Source: Deltaproteobacteria bacterium (lineage in GTDB: Bacteria; Myxococcota_A; JAADFL01). Taken from it: a DNA stretch of 51,986 bases. The notes under the pieces were generated by a model. The model ran no database searches, was not told the DNA's origin, and was given only the letters and a program-made list of their open reading frames with translations. Shown piece after piece: positions 23,887 through 32,080 of the stretch. Position 1 is the first letter of the stretch. Each line of letters begins with the position of its first letter. The stretch lies in the NCBI GenBank assembly GCA_013152945.1, contig JAADFL010000080.1:1-51986 (forward strand). The letters are read 5' to 3'. Both the position numbers and the translations under genes were made by a program.

Positions 23887-23974
23887 GTAAGGGTGTGAGG
23901 GCGAAATAAAACCAATTCCCCTGGCTGTTGAGGAATAACTCCCGGCAATGCCGGAGCCTTTGACTTTTTGCTTT

Positions 23975-24583
23975 CTAACCCCTTTTCTTTTTTTGTCTAA
24001 CCCCTTTTCTTTTTGCCAAATTGATGACCTTGGCCTTTTTTTGCTTCCCGGTTTTACTGTCTTGGGGCATTCCGCCGTCCGGGGGCTTGTACCCGAAAAT
24101 TGCCTGCAGGTTGCTCTTGGTCTCTGGACTGTGGGGATCTGCAAGGGCCACCTTTTGAATCAGCTTGGCAGCCTTGATCTTGTCTCCCTTTCTCCAGTAT
24201 ATCGAGGCAAGGCTGTTCAAAGTTGCCTTGTGACTCGGGTCGATGCTCAATGCCCGGCGGTAGTATGGCTCGGCAGCAAGATCTCCGTCCATTACCTCGC
24301 ATATATAACCCAGCCTGTACCACAGCGAAGGTGACGTAGGATCTCTTCTCAATGCCTTTCTCGCAACCTTTTCCGCCAGTTCGAAATTGGCTGCCTCCAT
24401 GAGGGCCTCGACCAGCGCCACCTGGATGTCCTTGCGTTCGGGATCGAGCGAAAGCGCTTGCTGCAAGAATTCTACAGCATCCTCGAACAGGCCGCTCCTC
24501 ATGGCTTCCAGTCCGCGGATACAGAGGTTGCGTGCCCTTTCCATGTTCTGGCCGGAGTCGGTATGGTCCTTTGTTTTCTCCAT
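23975..24583 (-). CDS. Tetratricopeptide-repeat protein
   Basis: 202 residues, ATG preceded by CTTCTCCTTCC on the minus strand. Four to five TPR units fill residues 14-160, for example GLFEDAVEFLQQALSLDP and LAAEPYYRRALSIDPSHKAT, with the usual G, A and P positions. The last 40 residues are Lys-rich and probably disordered (GKQKKAKVINLAKRKGVRQK). There is no signal peptide, so it is probably a cytoplasmic scaffold with an unknown partner. It lies between repeat DNA and a membrane protein gene on the same strand. Confidence 0.8.
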   Translation of the reverse strand: MEKTKDHTDSGQNMERARNLCIRGLEAMRSGLFEDAVEFLQQALSLDPERKDIQVALVEALMEAANFELAEKVARKALRRDPTSPSLWYRLGYICEVMDGDLAAEPYYRRALSIDPSHKATLNSLASIYWRKGDKIKAAKLIQKVALADPHSPETKSNLQAIFGYKPPDGGMPQDSKTGKQKKAKVINLAKRKGVRQKKKRG

Positions 24584-24618
24584 GGAAGGAGAAGTTTAAC
24601 CGCTCATGCCCTGTCCAG

Positions 24619-25323
24619 TCAATTTTTTGCATCCACGGCTTGCCTGTATCGCTTGTTCAAGATCCAAATTATGGCCAGGATAAGAACGGATCCCCCTGCC
24701 ACGGCCACCCCTGGATCTATGAAGCCGATCACCAGTTTACCGAAGATTACCACCAGGCCTGTAAAGGCGAAACCGCCGATGAAACCGCCTAGACTGATTG
24801 CAAGAAAAGCACGCCAGGGAGACAGACCCAGCAGTCTTGAAAAAATCGAACCGCCTATTGCGCCGGTGCCGCTCAACGGAAAAACCACGAAAGCCACCAT
24901 TCCAATGAATGTCATCCTTCCGATCCAGGGCTGAATTTTCAGTATTTCAACGCTCTTCTTTTCAATCGTCTCCAGTACAGGCCCAAGCTTGGGAATGGAA
25001 TATGCCAGGTCGAGGTTGTGGGTAAGCAGGAAAGCCATGCACATATCACCCAAGCCGACAATGGCTCCTATCTCCCATGGTGAGAAGTCGAAACTCGGAT
25101 CGAGCCAGGTGAACAGGCCGGGGTCCAGTGCTACAATGGGGGCGAACTTGCCCAATATCGGCACTATGGTGAAATTGACCATGTAAAGGGCTAAAAAGCG
25201 TTTTCCAAAGATTAGAGTGCAGGCGACAAAAAAGATTGCCAGCACCGAGATGACAACAAGGGCCTTGATAAGTCTTTGAGACAGCCGGCCATTGCTTCGT
25301 GACCCGGTTATGGGAATATTCAT
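24619..25323 (-). CDS. Small multidrug-export family membrane protein (PF06695-like)
   Basis: 234 residues from the ATG at 25323, which has AGGAAAG upstream. A TTG at 25377 would add 18 polar residues. About six hydrophobic segments are visible. The central signature FPLSGTGAIGGSIFSRLLGL followed by SPWRAFLAISLGG is typical of the COG2426/PF06695 putative small multidrug export family, whose transport activity is not well established. It probably resides in the inner membrane. It shares strand with the TPR gene downstream, 35 bp apart, and with the secreted protein gene upstream. Confidence 0.75.
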   Translation of the reverse strand: MNIPITGSRSNGRLSQRLIKALVVISVLAIFFVACTLIFGKRFLALYMVNFTIVPILGKFAPIVALDPGLFTWLDPSFDFSPWEIGAIVGLGDMCMAFLLTHNLDLAYSIPKLGPVLETIEKKSVEILKIQPWIGRMTFIGMVAFVVFPLSGTGAIGGSIFSRLLGLSPWRAFLAISLGGFIGGFAFTGLVVIFGKLVIGFIDPGVAVAGGSVLILAIIWILNKRYRQAVDAKN

Positions 25324-25394
25324 CCGGTTGTTCGCTTTCCTATTGTTCACGGGGACGAGGTTTGCAAGATCCGGCAAGTATGAAGCGCTGCATT

Positions 25395-26561
25395 CTATTC
25401 AAAGGTAAGCTCACTGATGCATGTTTCATCTATTCTTGCGGAAAAGATTTGTTGTATCCAGAGCCTGATCCACCTGGTCTTGACCGGTCTCAGGAGATCA
25501 ATGGACTGGAGTTCGCGTTCGGATTGCGGAAAGGTGTAACCGAATTTTTTCTTGGACTCACTCTCCACCATGAATGTCTTGACCTGGTTGTGTGAAAGGA
25601 ATGTGCCCGGGCTCTTTCCCCACCCCGGAAGCATATCCAATGTCGTAATTTTTCTCTTGTCCGGGAACTCCACCTTGATGAATTCGGCAATGCCGTATTG
25701 CTTGGTGCCTTCGCACCATGCAGTTGATTTTTCGCTGTCGAACATCATGACAGGAGCGTGGATCCACGTTCTTCCCCGTTCGTCCTTTAAGGCGGTCGAG
25801 CACTCGATTGTCATGTCCTGTACGTATTTGAAATCGTTCTTGTCGAAAGTGAATACCTGGTCCATGACTGATCCCTTGTCTCCGCCGTACGGATCCAGGA
25901 TGGCCTTGCGATCGGCATGGTACACGAGTTCGTTTATGCCGTCCTTGTCCAGGTCCAGCATCTTGATCTTGCCCTGGCGTTTTGAATCTTCCGGATCCGC
26001 GGTCACGACAAGGGCGACCCTTTTCAATGTGACCGGTTCCCCGGGTTTCAGCATCACGGCTGCTGTAATAGTCTTGATGGGAGCAGCACCCGACAAAAAT
26101 TCCACCAGGCCGATCTTTCCGGCAATGGCCTTGCCCGGTTTCGCATCTTCCACATTGACCACCCTGCCTTCGTCGAACAATGTAATGGGTTGGGCGACGG
26201 CTTGGCATTTCATGTGCCTGCACGAAAGAACCGCGACGTAAGGTACTGCCATTTCAAAGTTGTCTGATGCAGGATCATAGTTTGACAATATGGAGTAAGC
26301 AGCTATGACCTCCTTGCCGGGTTTGCCGTCCATGTCTGTGCGGAGCAAGCTGATGTTCTTCTCGGAAATGGCTTTCTTGGAGCCGAGATCCCAGTATGCC
26401 TGGCCGAGTCCGCCGGATTCCAGTTTTCCGTTCGGGTAAAGGCAGGAAAGGCAGGCCGAATCCAGAGAATCGAAACCCGCCCATGCGGCGGGCGGGCAAA
26501 ATAATACAAGACATGCAATTGAAAAAAGCATGCGCCTTTTTATCGGTAACGGCTCAAACAT
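25395..26561 (-). CDS. Secreted protein with discoidin/NADase-type glycan-binding-like C-terminus
   Basis: 388 residues from the ATG at 26561, which has AGGGGG upstream. Longer frames run into the divergent EF-G promoter. Residues 1-28 (RRMLFSIACLVLFCPPAAWA) form a signal peptide. The middle contains a repeated-looking beta region with DLDKDGINELVYHADRK, an EF-hand-like calcium loop as in FG-GAP proteins. The last 120 residues (TTLDMLPGWGKSPGTFLSHN, VKTRWIRLWIQQIFSARIDE, then TCISELTF) resemble the galactose-binding-fold domain seen in bacterial NADase-linked glycan-binding proteins. The protein is probably periplasmic or surface exposed; no catalytic residues are seen. Confidence 0.65.
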   Translation of the reverse strand: MFEPLPIKRRMLFSIACLVLFCPPAAWAGFDSLDSACLSCLYPNGKLESGGLGQAYWDLGSKKAISEKNISLLRTDMDGKPGKEVIAAYSILSNYDPASDNFEMAVPYVAVLSCRHMKCQAVAQPITLFDEGRVVNVEDAKPGKAIAGKIGLVEFLSGAAPIKTITAAVMLKPGEPVTLKRVALVVTADPEDSKRQGKIKMLDLDKDGINELVYHADRKAILDPYGGDKGSVMDQVFTFDKNDFKYVQDMTIECSTALKDERGRTWIHAPVMMFDSEKSTAWCEGTKQYGIAEFIKVEFPDKRKITTLDMLPGWGKSPGTFLSHNQVKTFMVESESKKKFGYTFPQSERELQSIDLLRPVKTRWIRLWIQQIFSARIDETCISELTFE

Positions 26562-26777
26562 GACTGACCCCCTTTTTGTTAAGACAACCGGAATCATTCG
26601 GCAGCGTAGTATGCAACTTGTGACATATCGCGTCAACTGAATGTGACGGGTGCTCGAAAAACTTTCCATTGACAACACCAAAGACCGGGAAGTAATATCC
26701 GCGCCTTGATCCTGCGTGTGGGCTAATGACCAGGCGCGAATAACCTGTTGGTTTTCAGCTTCGATGGGAGAGTGGAA

Positions 26778-28811
26778 ATGGCAAAGATGGAGCCAGAAAA
26801 CATTAGAAACATTGCATTGGTGGGTCATTCCGGTTCAGGAAAGACCATGCTTTCCGAGGCCTTGCTTTTCGAGACCAAGAAAATTCCCAAGATGGGCTCA
26901 GTCATGGCCGGAACCACGGTGTCTGATTTCGATGATGACGAAAAGGACCTGAAATACTCGGTGGAGACCACTGTTCTTCGGACCAATTTCAAGGGCAGGG
27001 AGTTACAGGTACTGGACACACCGGGTTCGGTCGATTTTATCGGCGGCGTGATAGCTGCATTGGGCTGTGTCGAGGCTGCAGTAATCACGGTGTGCGCCAC
27101 AAAGGGAATAGAGGTAGTTACGAGAAAGGTTTTCGAGCTCACTGAAAGAATGAATATTCCCAGGATATTCGTAATAACCAAGATAGACGGTGAAAACGCC
27201 AGGTTCCAGGAAACATTGGCGGCGATAAAGGATGTTTTTGCACCTACTGCCACTTGCCTGAGCGTTCCGGATGTCCAGTCGGGACCTGCAACAAAGGTAT
27301 TCGACCTTCTATCCCTGGACCAGAATGCATCGGATGAATTAAAGGCAGAGGCCGAATCCCTGCGAGAATCGATAATAAGCGCGGACGACGCCCTGCTGGA
27401 GAAATTCTTCGAGGGTGAGGAAATATCGGAAGCCGAATTGCAACAGGTATACCAGAAGGCCTTGCTGACCGGTTCACTGGTGCCTGTCCTTGCAACGAGC
27501 GCGGAGAAGGGCTTGGGAATCGATGCCTTGGCCGGCGTGATTACGAACTTTGTTCCTGATCCCCTGTCAACCACCAGGCAGGCGATTAATCCTCAAGGCG
27601 AAGAAGAGTCATGGTCCCCGAAACCGGACGGCCCCTTGACAGCCCAGGTCTTTAGGGTTGCAAGCGATCCTTTCGTAGGCAAGGTGTCGTACTTCAGGGT
27701 ATACCAGGGAACGTTGACTTCGGGGTCAAGTGTCAAGCTGCGTGGCAGTCAGGGTGCCAAAAATGAAAAGTTGGGACATATTGCGCTTCCACATGGCAAG
27801 GAACAAATTGAAACGCAGGAGATAACGGCCGGACAGATAGGCGTGGTTTCCAAGGTAGAGAGCTTGTCCGTCGGAGACACCCTGGGTGACGGGCCGATCT
27901 TGAAACCGTCCGAATATCCAAAACCAATGGTCGAGTTGGCGGTTTTCCCGACAAAACAGGGCGATGAAACCAAGTTGGGCGCCAATATCAGGAAAATTGC
28001 CGATACGGATCCCACTTTCCAGTTCATGCACCGCAAGGAGACAAACGAGTTCGTTATAAGCGGAATGGGCGATCAGCAGCTACGGGTCATATTGGGCAGG
28101 TTGAAAAAGAGATTCAACTTGGAAGTCGGCACCAAGCTGCCGACAATACCTTACCTGGAAACCATAACGGCAAAGGCACAAGGCCATTATCGTCACAAGA
28201 AGCAAACAGGTGGCGCAGGCCAATTCGGCGAAGTCTATATCGAAATTTGGCCCCTTGAACGCGGAACCGGCTATGAGTTCGAAGACGCCATTGTCGGCGG
28301 CGTTATTCCCGGCCAGTTTCTTCCTTCTGTGGACAAGGGTGTGCAGGCGGCAATGCAAAAAGGGCCTGTTGCCGGGTTCCCTGTGGTCGATGTGCACGTC
28401 AAGGTGTACGATGGAAAGAGCCATCCGGTTGACTCCAAAGATATAGCCTTTCAACTGGCCGGCAGGGGAGCGCTGTACGATGCAATGGAAAAGGCCAAAC
28501 CCGTGTTGCTCGAACCATGGGTCGAGATGGAGATAGTAGTGCCTCCCAAGTTCATGGGAGATATCACGGGTGACCTGAACTCCAGGCGCGGGCGCATCCA
28601 GGGCATGGATATAAAGGGCGGAATGCAGGTTCTTCACGCAATGGCTCCGCTTGGCGAGGTATTGAGCTATTCCTCCCAGTTGAAGGCGATTACCGGAGGG
28701 GAGGGTATGTACAGCCTGAAAAGCAGGGTATACGAAATAATGCCCCAGAACGAGGCAGCCAAGGTCATACAAAAGGTTTCCCAGGCAAAGGAAGAAAAGG
28801 AAAAGAAATAA
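26778..28811 (+). CDS. fusA: Elongation factor G-like translational GTPase (EF-G paralogue)
   Basis: 677 residues from the ATG at 26778. A codon at 26748 is possible but lacks a ribosome site. GTPase motifs are G1 GHSGSGKT (16-23), G3 DTPG (80-83) and G4 TKID (134-137). All later EF-G domains follow, including GGVIPGQFLPSVDKG (domain IV) and SRRGRIQGMD (domain V). The effector loop (GTTVSDFDDDE) and TKID instead of NKMD differ from canonical EF-G. This places it with the second EF-G-like group, which may act in ribosome recycling or stress rather than bulk translocation. It stands alone, not in a str operon, and is divergent from the secreted protein gene. Confidence 0.88.
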   Translation: MAKMEPENIRNIALVGHSGSGKTMLSEALLFETKKIPKMGSVMAGTTVSDFDDDEKDLKYSVETTVLRTNFKGRELQVLDTPGSVDFIGGVIAALGCVEAAVITVCATKGIEVVTRKVFELTERMNIPRIFVITKIDGENARFQETLAAIKDVFAPTATCLSVPDVQSGPATKVFDLLSLDQNASDELKAEAESLRESIISADDALLEKFFEGEEISEAELQQVYQKALLTGSLVPVLATSAEKGLGIDALAGVITNFVPDPLSTTRQAINPQGEEESWSPKPDGPLTAQVFRVASDPFVGKVSYFRVYQGTLTSGSSVKLRGSQGAKNEKLGHIALPHGKEQIETQEITAGQIGVVSKVESLSVGDTLGDGPILKPSEYPKPMVELAVFPTKQGDETKLGANIRKIADTDPTFQFMHRKETNEFVISGMGDQQLRVILGRLKKRFNLEVGTKLPTIPYLETITAKAQGHYRHKKQTGGAGQFGEVYIEIWPLERGTGYEFEDAIVGGVIPGQFLPSVDKGVQAAMQKGPVAGFPVVDVHVKVYDGKSHPVDSKDIAFQLAGRGALYDAMEKAKPVLLEPWVEMEIVVPPKFMGDITGDLNSRRGRIQGMDIKGGMQVLHAMAPLGEVLSYSSQLKAITGGEGMYSLKSRVYEIMPQNEAAKVIQKVSQAKEEKEKK

Positions 28812-28987
28812 ATCCGAAAAATAAAGCCGGATACTGGCATCCTGTTGGTGCGATTCACGGATTGCAGCACTTCTGGAAATTTCTTGCATTATCAAAATTT
28901 CATGCTAATTATATTGGCCGATGAGGAAAGTGCTTGAGCCGAGAAGTCTTGGAGGTAAACCAAGAATAAAGGGGAAGGGGAAACAAG

Positions 28988-29392
28988 ATGGCTTATAGTG
29001 TTTTATCCGGAGGCGGTAAGCCGGCCAAGCCGATGATAATAGTTGCAGATGATGATGCCCAAGTCAGAAAGGTGGCTGCAAGACTGGTGCAGGTTCTTGG
29101 TTATGATGTGCTGGAAGCCGGGAATGGATTCGAGGCTGTGGAATCTTACAAGAGCAACCGTGACAATGTGTCGGCCCTTTTGTTGGACGTGAGAATGCCG
29201 ATAATGGACGGCGTACAGGCTTTCGAAGAACTAAAGCGCGTAAATCCCAAGGTAAGGGTATTGTTTTATTCAGGTGATACGGGAAGAGCCAGGGCGGACG
29301 AACTCCTGAAAGCCGGTGCTGTCCAGTTCATAGACAAGCCTTTCAATCTGGACACATTATCCAAGGCCTTGTCAAAGGCCGTCAACGGCTAG
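28988..29392 (+). CDS. Single-domain response regulator
   Basis: 134 residues behind GGGGAAGGGG. It is a CheY-like receiver only. Acidic pocket residues lie in VADDDAQ. The phospho-acceptor is D67 in LLLDVRMP, the Thr/Ser position is in FYSGDTG, and K117 is in DKPF. There is no output domain. The partner histidine kinase is not in the window, so it probably relays or sequesters phosphate from a distant kinase. Its 3' end overlaps the convergent AONS-like gene by 11 bp. Confidence 0.92.
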   Translation: MAYSVLSGGGKPAKPMIIVADDDAQVRKVAARLVQVLGYDVLEAGNGFEAVESYKSNRDNVSALLLDVRMPIMDGVQAFEELKRVNPKVRVLFYSGDTGRARADELLKAGAVQFIDKPFNLDTLSKALSKAVNG

Positions 29393-30515
29393 GCGGCAGG
29401 TTCATACCCATTTTTCTTCCAACCACGATAAAGGCGTTGATGGCTGTTTCGAGTTGATCCTCGTCATGGCCGGCTGTTACGGTCAGCCGCAACCCGTACT
29501 TATTGTCAGCCAATACAGGAGACCGGACAACCTGTACAATTATTCCCATGTCAAGCAGCCTGCCTGCAAAATCGAGTGATTCCCGGAGTCCGCCGATCAC
29601 AACAGGCGTTATTGGACTGTGCGTGTCGCCCGTATCGAACCAGAAAGCATTCAAACCCTCCCGCAGGTACCTGGTGGCCTCCCAGACCTGCTCGATAGGC
29701 TCTGCGTCTTTGGATAGCTTTTCGAGCCTGGAGACGAGCAAGGCTGCCTCGTGCTTGTCGGCCGGGGCCTGGTCTGCGCGATCATGGTCTTGCTGCCGAG
29801 CCGGGCCTGGTTCGAAAAAGGCGGTATAAGCGATGTTGCATCCCAGGGCTCCCCCGGCGTACCCGATCTCGGCAGCCACGTTTTCGTAACCGGAATAGTG
29901 CCTTATCGTGCCGGCTCCGTGAGGCCCGAGCAATCCGAATCCAAAGGTGTCATCCACGACAACGGCTGCGCCGTTTGCCGATGCCGTGTCCGCCAGTCCG
30001 GTGAGCTCTGCAATCCTGCCGTCACCGCCGAAAACCGCTTCCGTTATCACCAACAGCCGGCTGTTATGGCTTTCATGATCGTTTTTGCCCAATTCCTTGA
30101 TACGAAGCGCCAAATCCGCATTGTCCAGGTGATTGAATGTGAAAAGGTGTTCAGCCTTTTGGGCACAAAGGCCCATGAGTTCCGATCGTATTGCATTGTC
30201 CGCAAGGATAATGCATGGCTTTCCATGGAAAAGCGAATTGATTGCCGAATCCAGCGCCCGGCCGATATCGGGCTGTACAGTTGCGCATATGCATCCTGGC
30301 TTCATTTCTTTTATCAACCTGTTTGCAACCGTGATGTTATCGCGGTTATTAAAAAGCCCCGGGTCTTCAGGGCCGATACAGAGAAAACTTTCCGCGCAAA
30401 GATTGATGAAATGCCTTCCTTCAAAATCCACGAGCGGGGCTTGTGAAATACCCGGTCCGGCCTCGATGGACAAAGTCGCCCAGTTCGTTCCCGCCTTGCT
30501 TGTTCCCGTGTTCAC
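29382..30515 (-). CDS. AONS/KBL-like aminotransferase-fold protein lacking the PLP lysine
   Basis: 377 residues from a GTG behind a purine-rich AAGGAAAAAG. The fold is that of alpha-oxoamine synthases (8-amino-7-oxononanoate synthase, KBL). TEAVFGGDGRIAELTGLAD and VVVDDTFGFGLLGPHGAGT match the family, including the Asp that contacts the cofactor. The segment that should read T-[FL]-[SG]-K-A-L-G is YAGGALG at 219-225, so the Schiff-base lysine is replaced by Gly222. The DNA codon is GGA and no nearby Lys can take its place. The protein is therefore probably not a PLP enzyme of the usual mechanism. It may be a structural or regulatory relative. It is not in a biotin operon. Confidence 0.7.
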   Translation of the reverse strand: MNTGTSKAGTNWATLSIEAGPGISQAPLVDFEGRHFINLCAESFLCIGPEDPGLFNNRDNITVANRLIKEMKPGCICATVQPDIGRALDSAINSLFHGKPCIILADNAIRSELMGLCAQKAEHLFTFNHLDNADLALRIKELGKNDHESHNSRLLVITEAVFGGDGRIAELTGLADTASANGAAVVVDDTFGFGLLGPHGAGTIRHYSGYENVAAEIGYAGGALGCNIAYTAFFEPGPARQQDHDRADQAPADKHEAALLVSRLEKLSKDAEPIEQVWEATRYLREGLNAFWFDTGDTHSPITPVVIGGLRESLDFAGRLLDMGIIVQVVRSPVLADNKYGLRLTVTAGHDEDQLETAINAFIVVGRKMGMNLPPSR

Positions 30516-30615
30516 CTTTTCTTTTTCCTTTTTTTCAGCATGGAGAATCTCGGGATGATCTTGAAACAGGCCATGGCAGGAAATGTCTACTCCAAAAAAA
30601 CGTCATGGGAAAGTT

Positions 30616-30644
30616 TTGGCCGCCTCTTCAAAGAGGATTGGCCA
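30616..30644 (-). terminator. Hairpin overlapping a stop codon, possible terminator
   Basis: On the minus strand TGGCC-AAT-CCTCTT-TG-AAGAGG-C-GGCCA forms a stem around the TGA of the lipoprotein gene that ends at 30628. A run of eight T lies about 15 bases further, not directly at the stem, so it is not a canonical rho-independent terminator. It could end or stabilise the two-gene lipoprotein transcript. Confidence 0.3.
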
Positions 30645-31362
30645 TGACCGTGATCTCGATGCGTACATCGAAAGAGAGCACTCCATCAGGCAACTCGGAA
30701 TCCTTCTGCAACGTGCCTGTCCAAACCGCCTTTAGTCCCACCAGGAATTTATCCAGGTCGATAAATGTGCCGATTACCTTTTTTTGATGTTCGTTGAGCG
30801 GTATTTGGTCATAGGAATCCGGGGTCGTATAACCTTTCTCGATGCCGTCCGGCATGGAAGCGATTTCCACCAGGTCGTCGGCGGTCGATCCCTCTTCACC
30901 GGCAAGTATGGTCAGCGGACCGGTATCATAGTTGAGAGTATTTTCTCTTATCTTGATCAGCAACTTTTTGATGACCATACTCCTTATATTGTTCCTGTAT
31001 TTTTTGAAGTCCGGGCCTCCTTCCTCTGCTCCTGCAAGGTCTACCAGCTTGGGATCGGACACAATTGAAAGCGGGTTGTTATCATCGAATTCGATTGTTG
31101 TGCCTTCAGGCCACTCGCTCGTATCCGTTGAGGGTATGGCTCCCTGGTCCACAAGGTTATTCAGTGCCGTTTGCACGACCTGGCCCACATCGAGATTAAT
31201 GGGGCCGATTATTGTACTGACATTGATCTCCACCGTGGCGATGTTGCTGCAAGAGAGGCCCAACAAGCATAAAACGGCCACGGCCGGGAGCTTCGATGCA
31301 TTTCTTAATGAAGCTCTCAATATTGTTTCCGTATCAAATGGCTTCGGCCGTAACCTCGACAA
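30628..31362 (-). CDS. Putative lipoprotein, paralogue of the upstream gene
   Basis: Up to 244 residues. The frame opens with a TTG at 31362, overlapping the upstream gene by 29 bp; a TTG at 31320 is the alternative. A hydrophobic segment AVAVLCLLGLSC ends in a cysteine suited to lipid attachment. The mature part contains INLDVGQVVQTALNNLVDQG and a C-terminal strand FDVRIEITVMANPL. The same layout occurs in the 218-residue protein encoded just upstream (TIDLDQALADAVNAG... and a C-terminal MVVEVTA strand), so the pair look like duplicated periplasmic proteins. Function is unknown. Confidence 0.65.
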   Translation of the reverse strand: MSRLRPKPFDTETILRASLRNASKLPAVAVLCLLGLSCSNIATVEINVSTIIGPINLDVGQVVQTALNNLVDQGAIPSTDTSEWPEGTTIEFDDNNPLSIVSDPKLVDLAGAEEGGPDFKKYRNNIRSMVIKKLLIKIRENTLNYDTGPLTILAGEEGSTADDLVEIASMPDGIEKGYTTPDSYDQIPLNEHQKKVIGTFIDLDKFLVGLKAVWTGTLQKDSELPDGVLSFDVRIEITVMANPL

Positions 31363-31990
31363 CCATCTTGGCCTTGAGCGTCAAACTTCCGAGTTGTTGG
31401 CCCTTGCAGATGTCTCCCTTGTAAGTCACCTTGAAAGTGTAGGAGAACTTCATGTCGTTCTTTATTATTCCGCCAAGTATGTTTTGAAGGTCGTTCGTCA
31501 CTTGTATCGGGTAGTCGCCGGTATCCCCTGCCTTGACCTCCGGGGCGCTGGCAACCCATTGCAGTGCGTCTTTATCGGCGCCGAAATCACCTACGAACAA
31601 GTCGACGCCGGGAATGTCGATGGTGGCACTGTTCTCGGTAACGGTGTATTTCAATTCATTGATCTGGATGGACTTGATATGTCCCCTGTACTTCATTACG
31701 GTCGGTCCCTCTTTGGAGTTGTTCTGCAGGTCGATGTCCATTGCGTCCGGGTACACCACCAGCCCGTTCTTCATCTTGATGCACTGTTGGGCCGGTAATT
31801 GGTCCCATCCTTCGATGAGTCCGGCATTAACGGCGTCTGCAAGGGCCTGGTCCAGGTCGATCGTGATTTCATCGGTCTCCTGGTCTATGGTGAAGGTCAC
31901 CTGGCCGAGATCTTCGCAAAGGCCGCCTGTCAGGAAAACTGCAAAAGAGAGCACTGCCACAAGCTCCAACCAAACTCTTACCTTCTTCAT
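31334..31990 (-). CDS. Secreted or lipid-anchored protein, first of a paralogous pair
   Basis: 218 residues from the ATG at 31990 with AGGAGG upstream on the minus strand; the frame extends to 32032 but lacks a start signal. The N-terminus VRVWLELVAVLSFAVFLTGG followed by LC could be a signal peptide with a lipobox-like cysteine. The mature part is beta-rich with TFTIDQETDEITIDLDQALA and ends FKVTYKGDICKGQQLGSLTL. No known domain is recognised. It shares design with the next gene downstream. The two are probably co-transcribed. Confidence 0.7.
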   Translation of the reverse strand: MKKVRVWLELVAVLSFAVFLTGGLCEDLGQVTFTIDQETDEITIDLDQALADAVNAGLIEGWDQLPAQQCIKMKNGLVVYPDAMDIDLQNNSKEGPTVMKYRGHIKSIQINELKYTVTENSATIDIPGVDLFVGDFGADKDALQWVASAPEVKAGDTGDYPIQVTNDLQNILGGIIKNDMKFSYTFKVTYKGDICKGQQLGSLTLKAKMVVEVTAEAI

Positions 31991-32080
31991 TTCATTCCTC
32001 CTCTTTTGGATTCCGGCCCAAGCCGGCCTCAATTTTCAATTAACATAGCACATCACGCGGGCAACTGGAAGTGATGGCGC

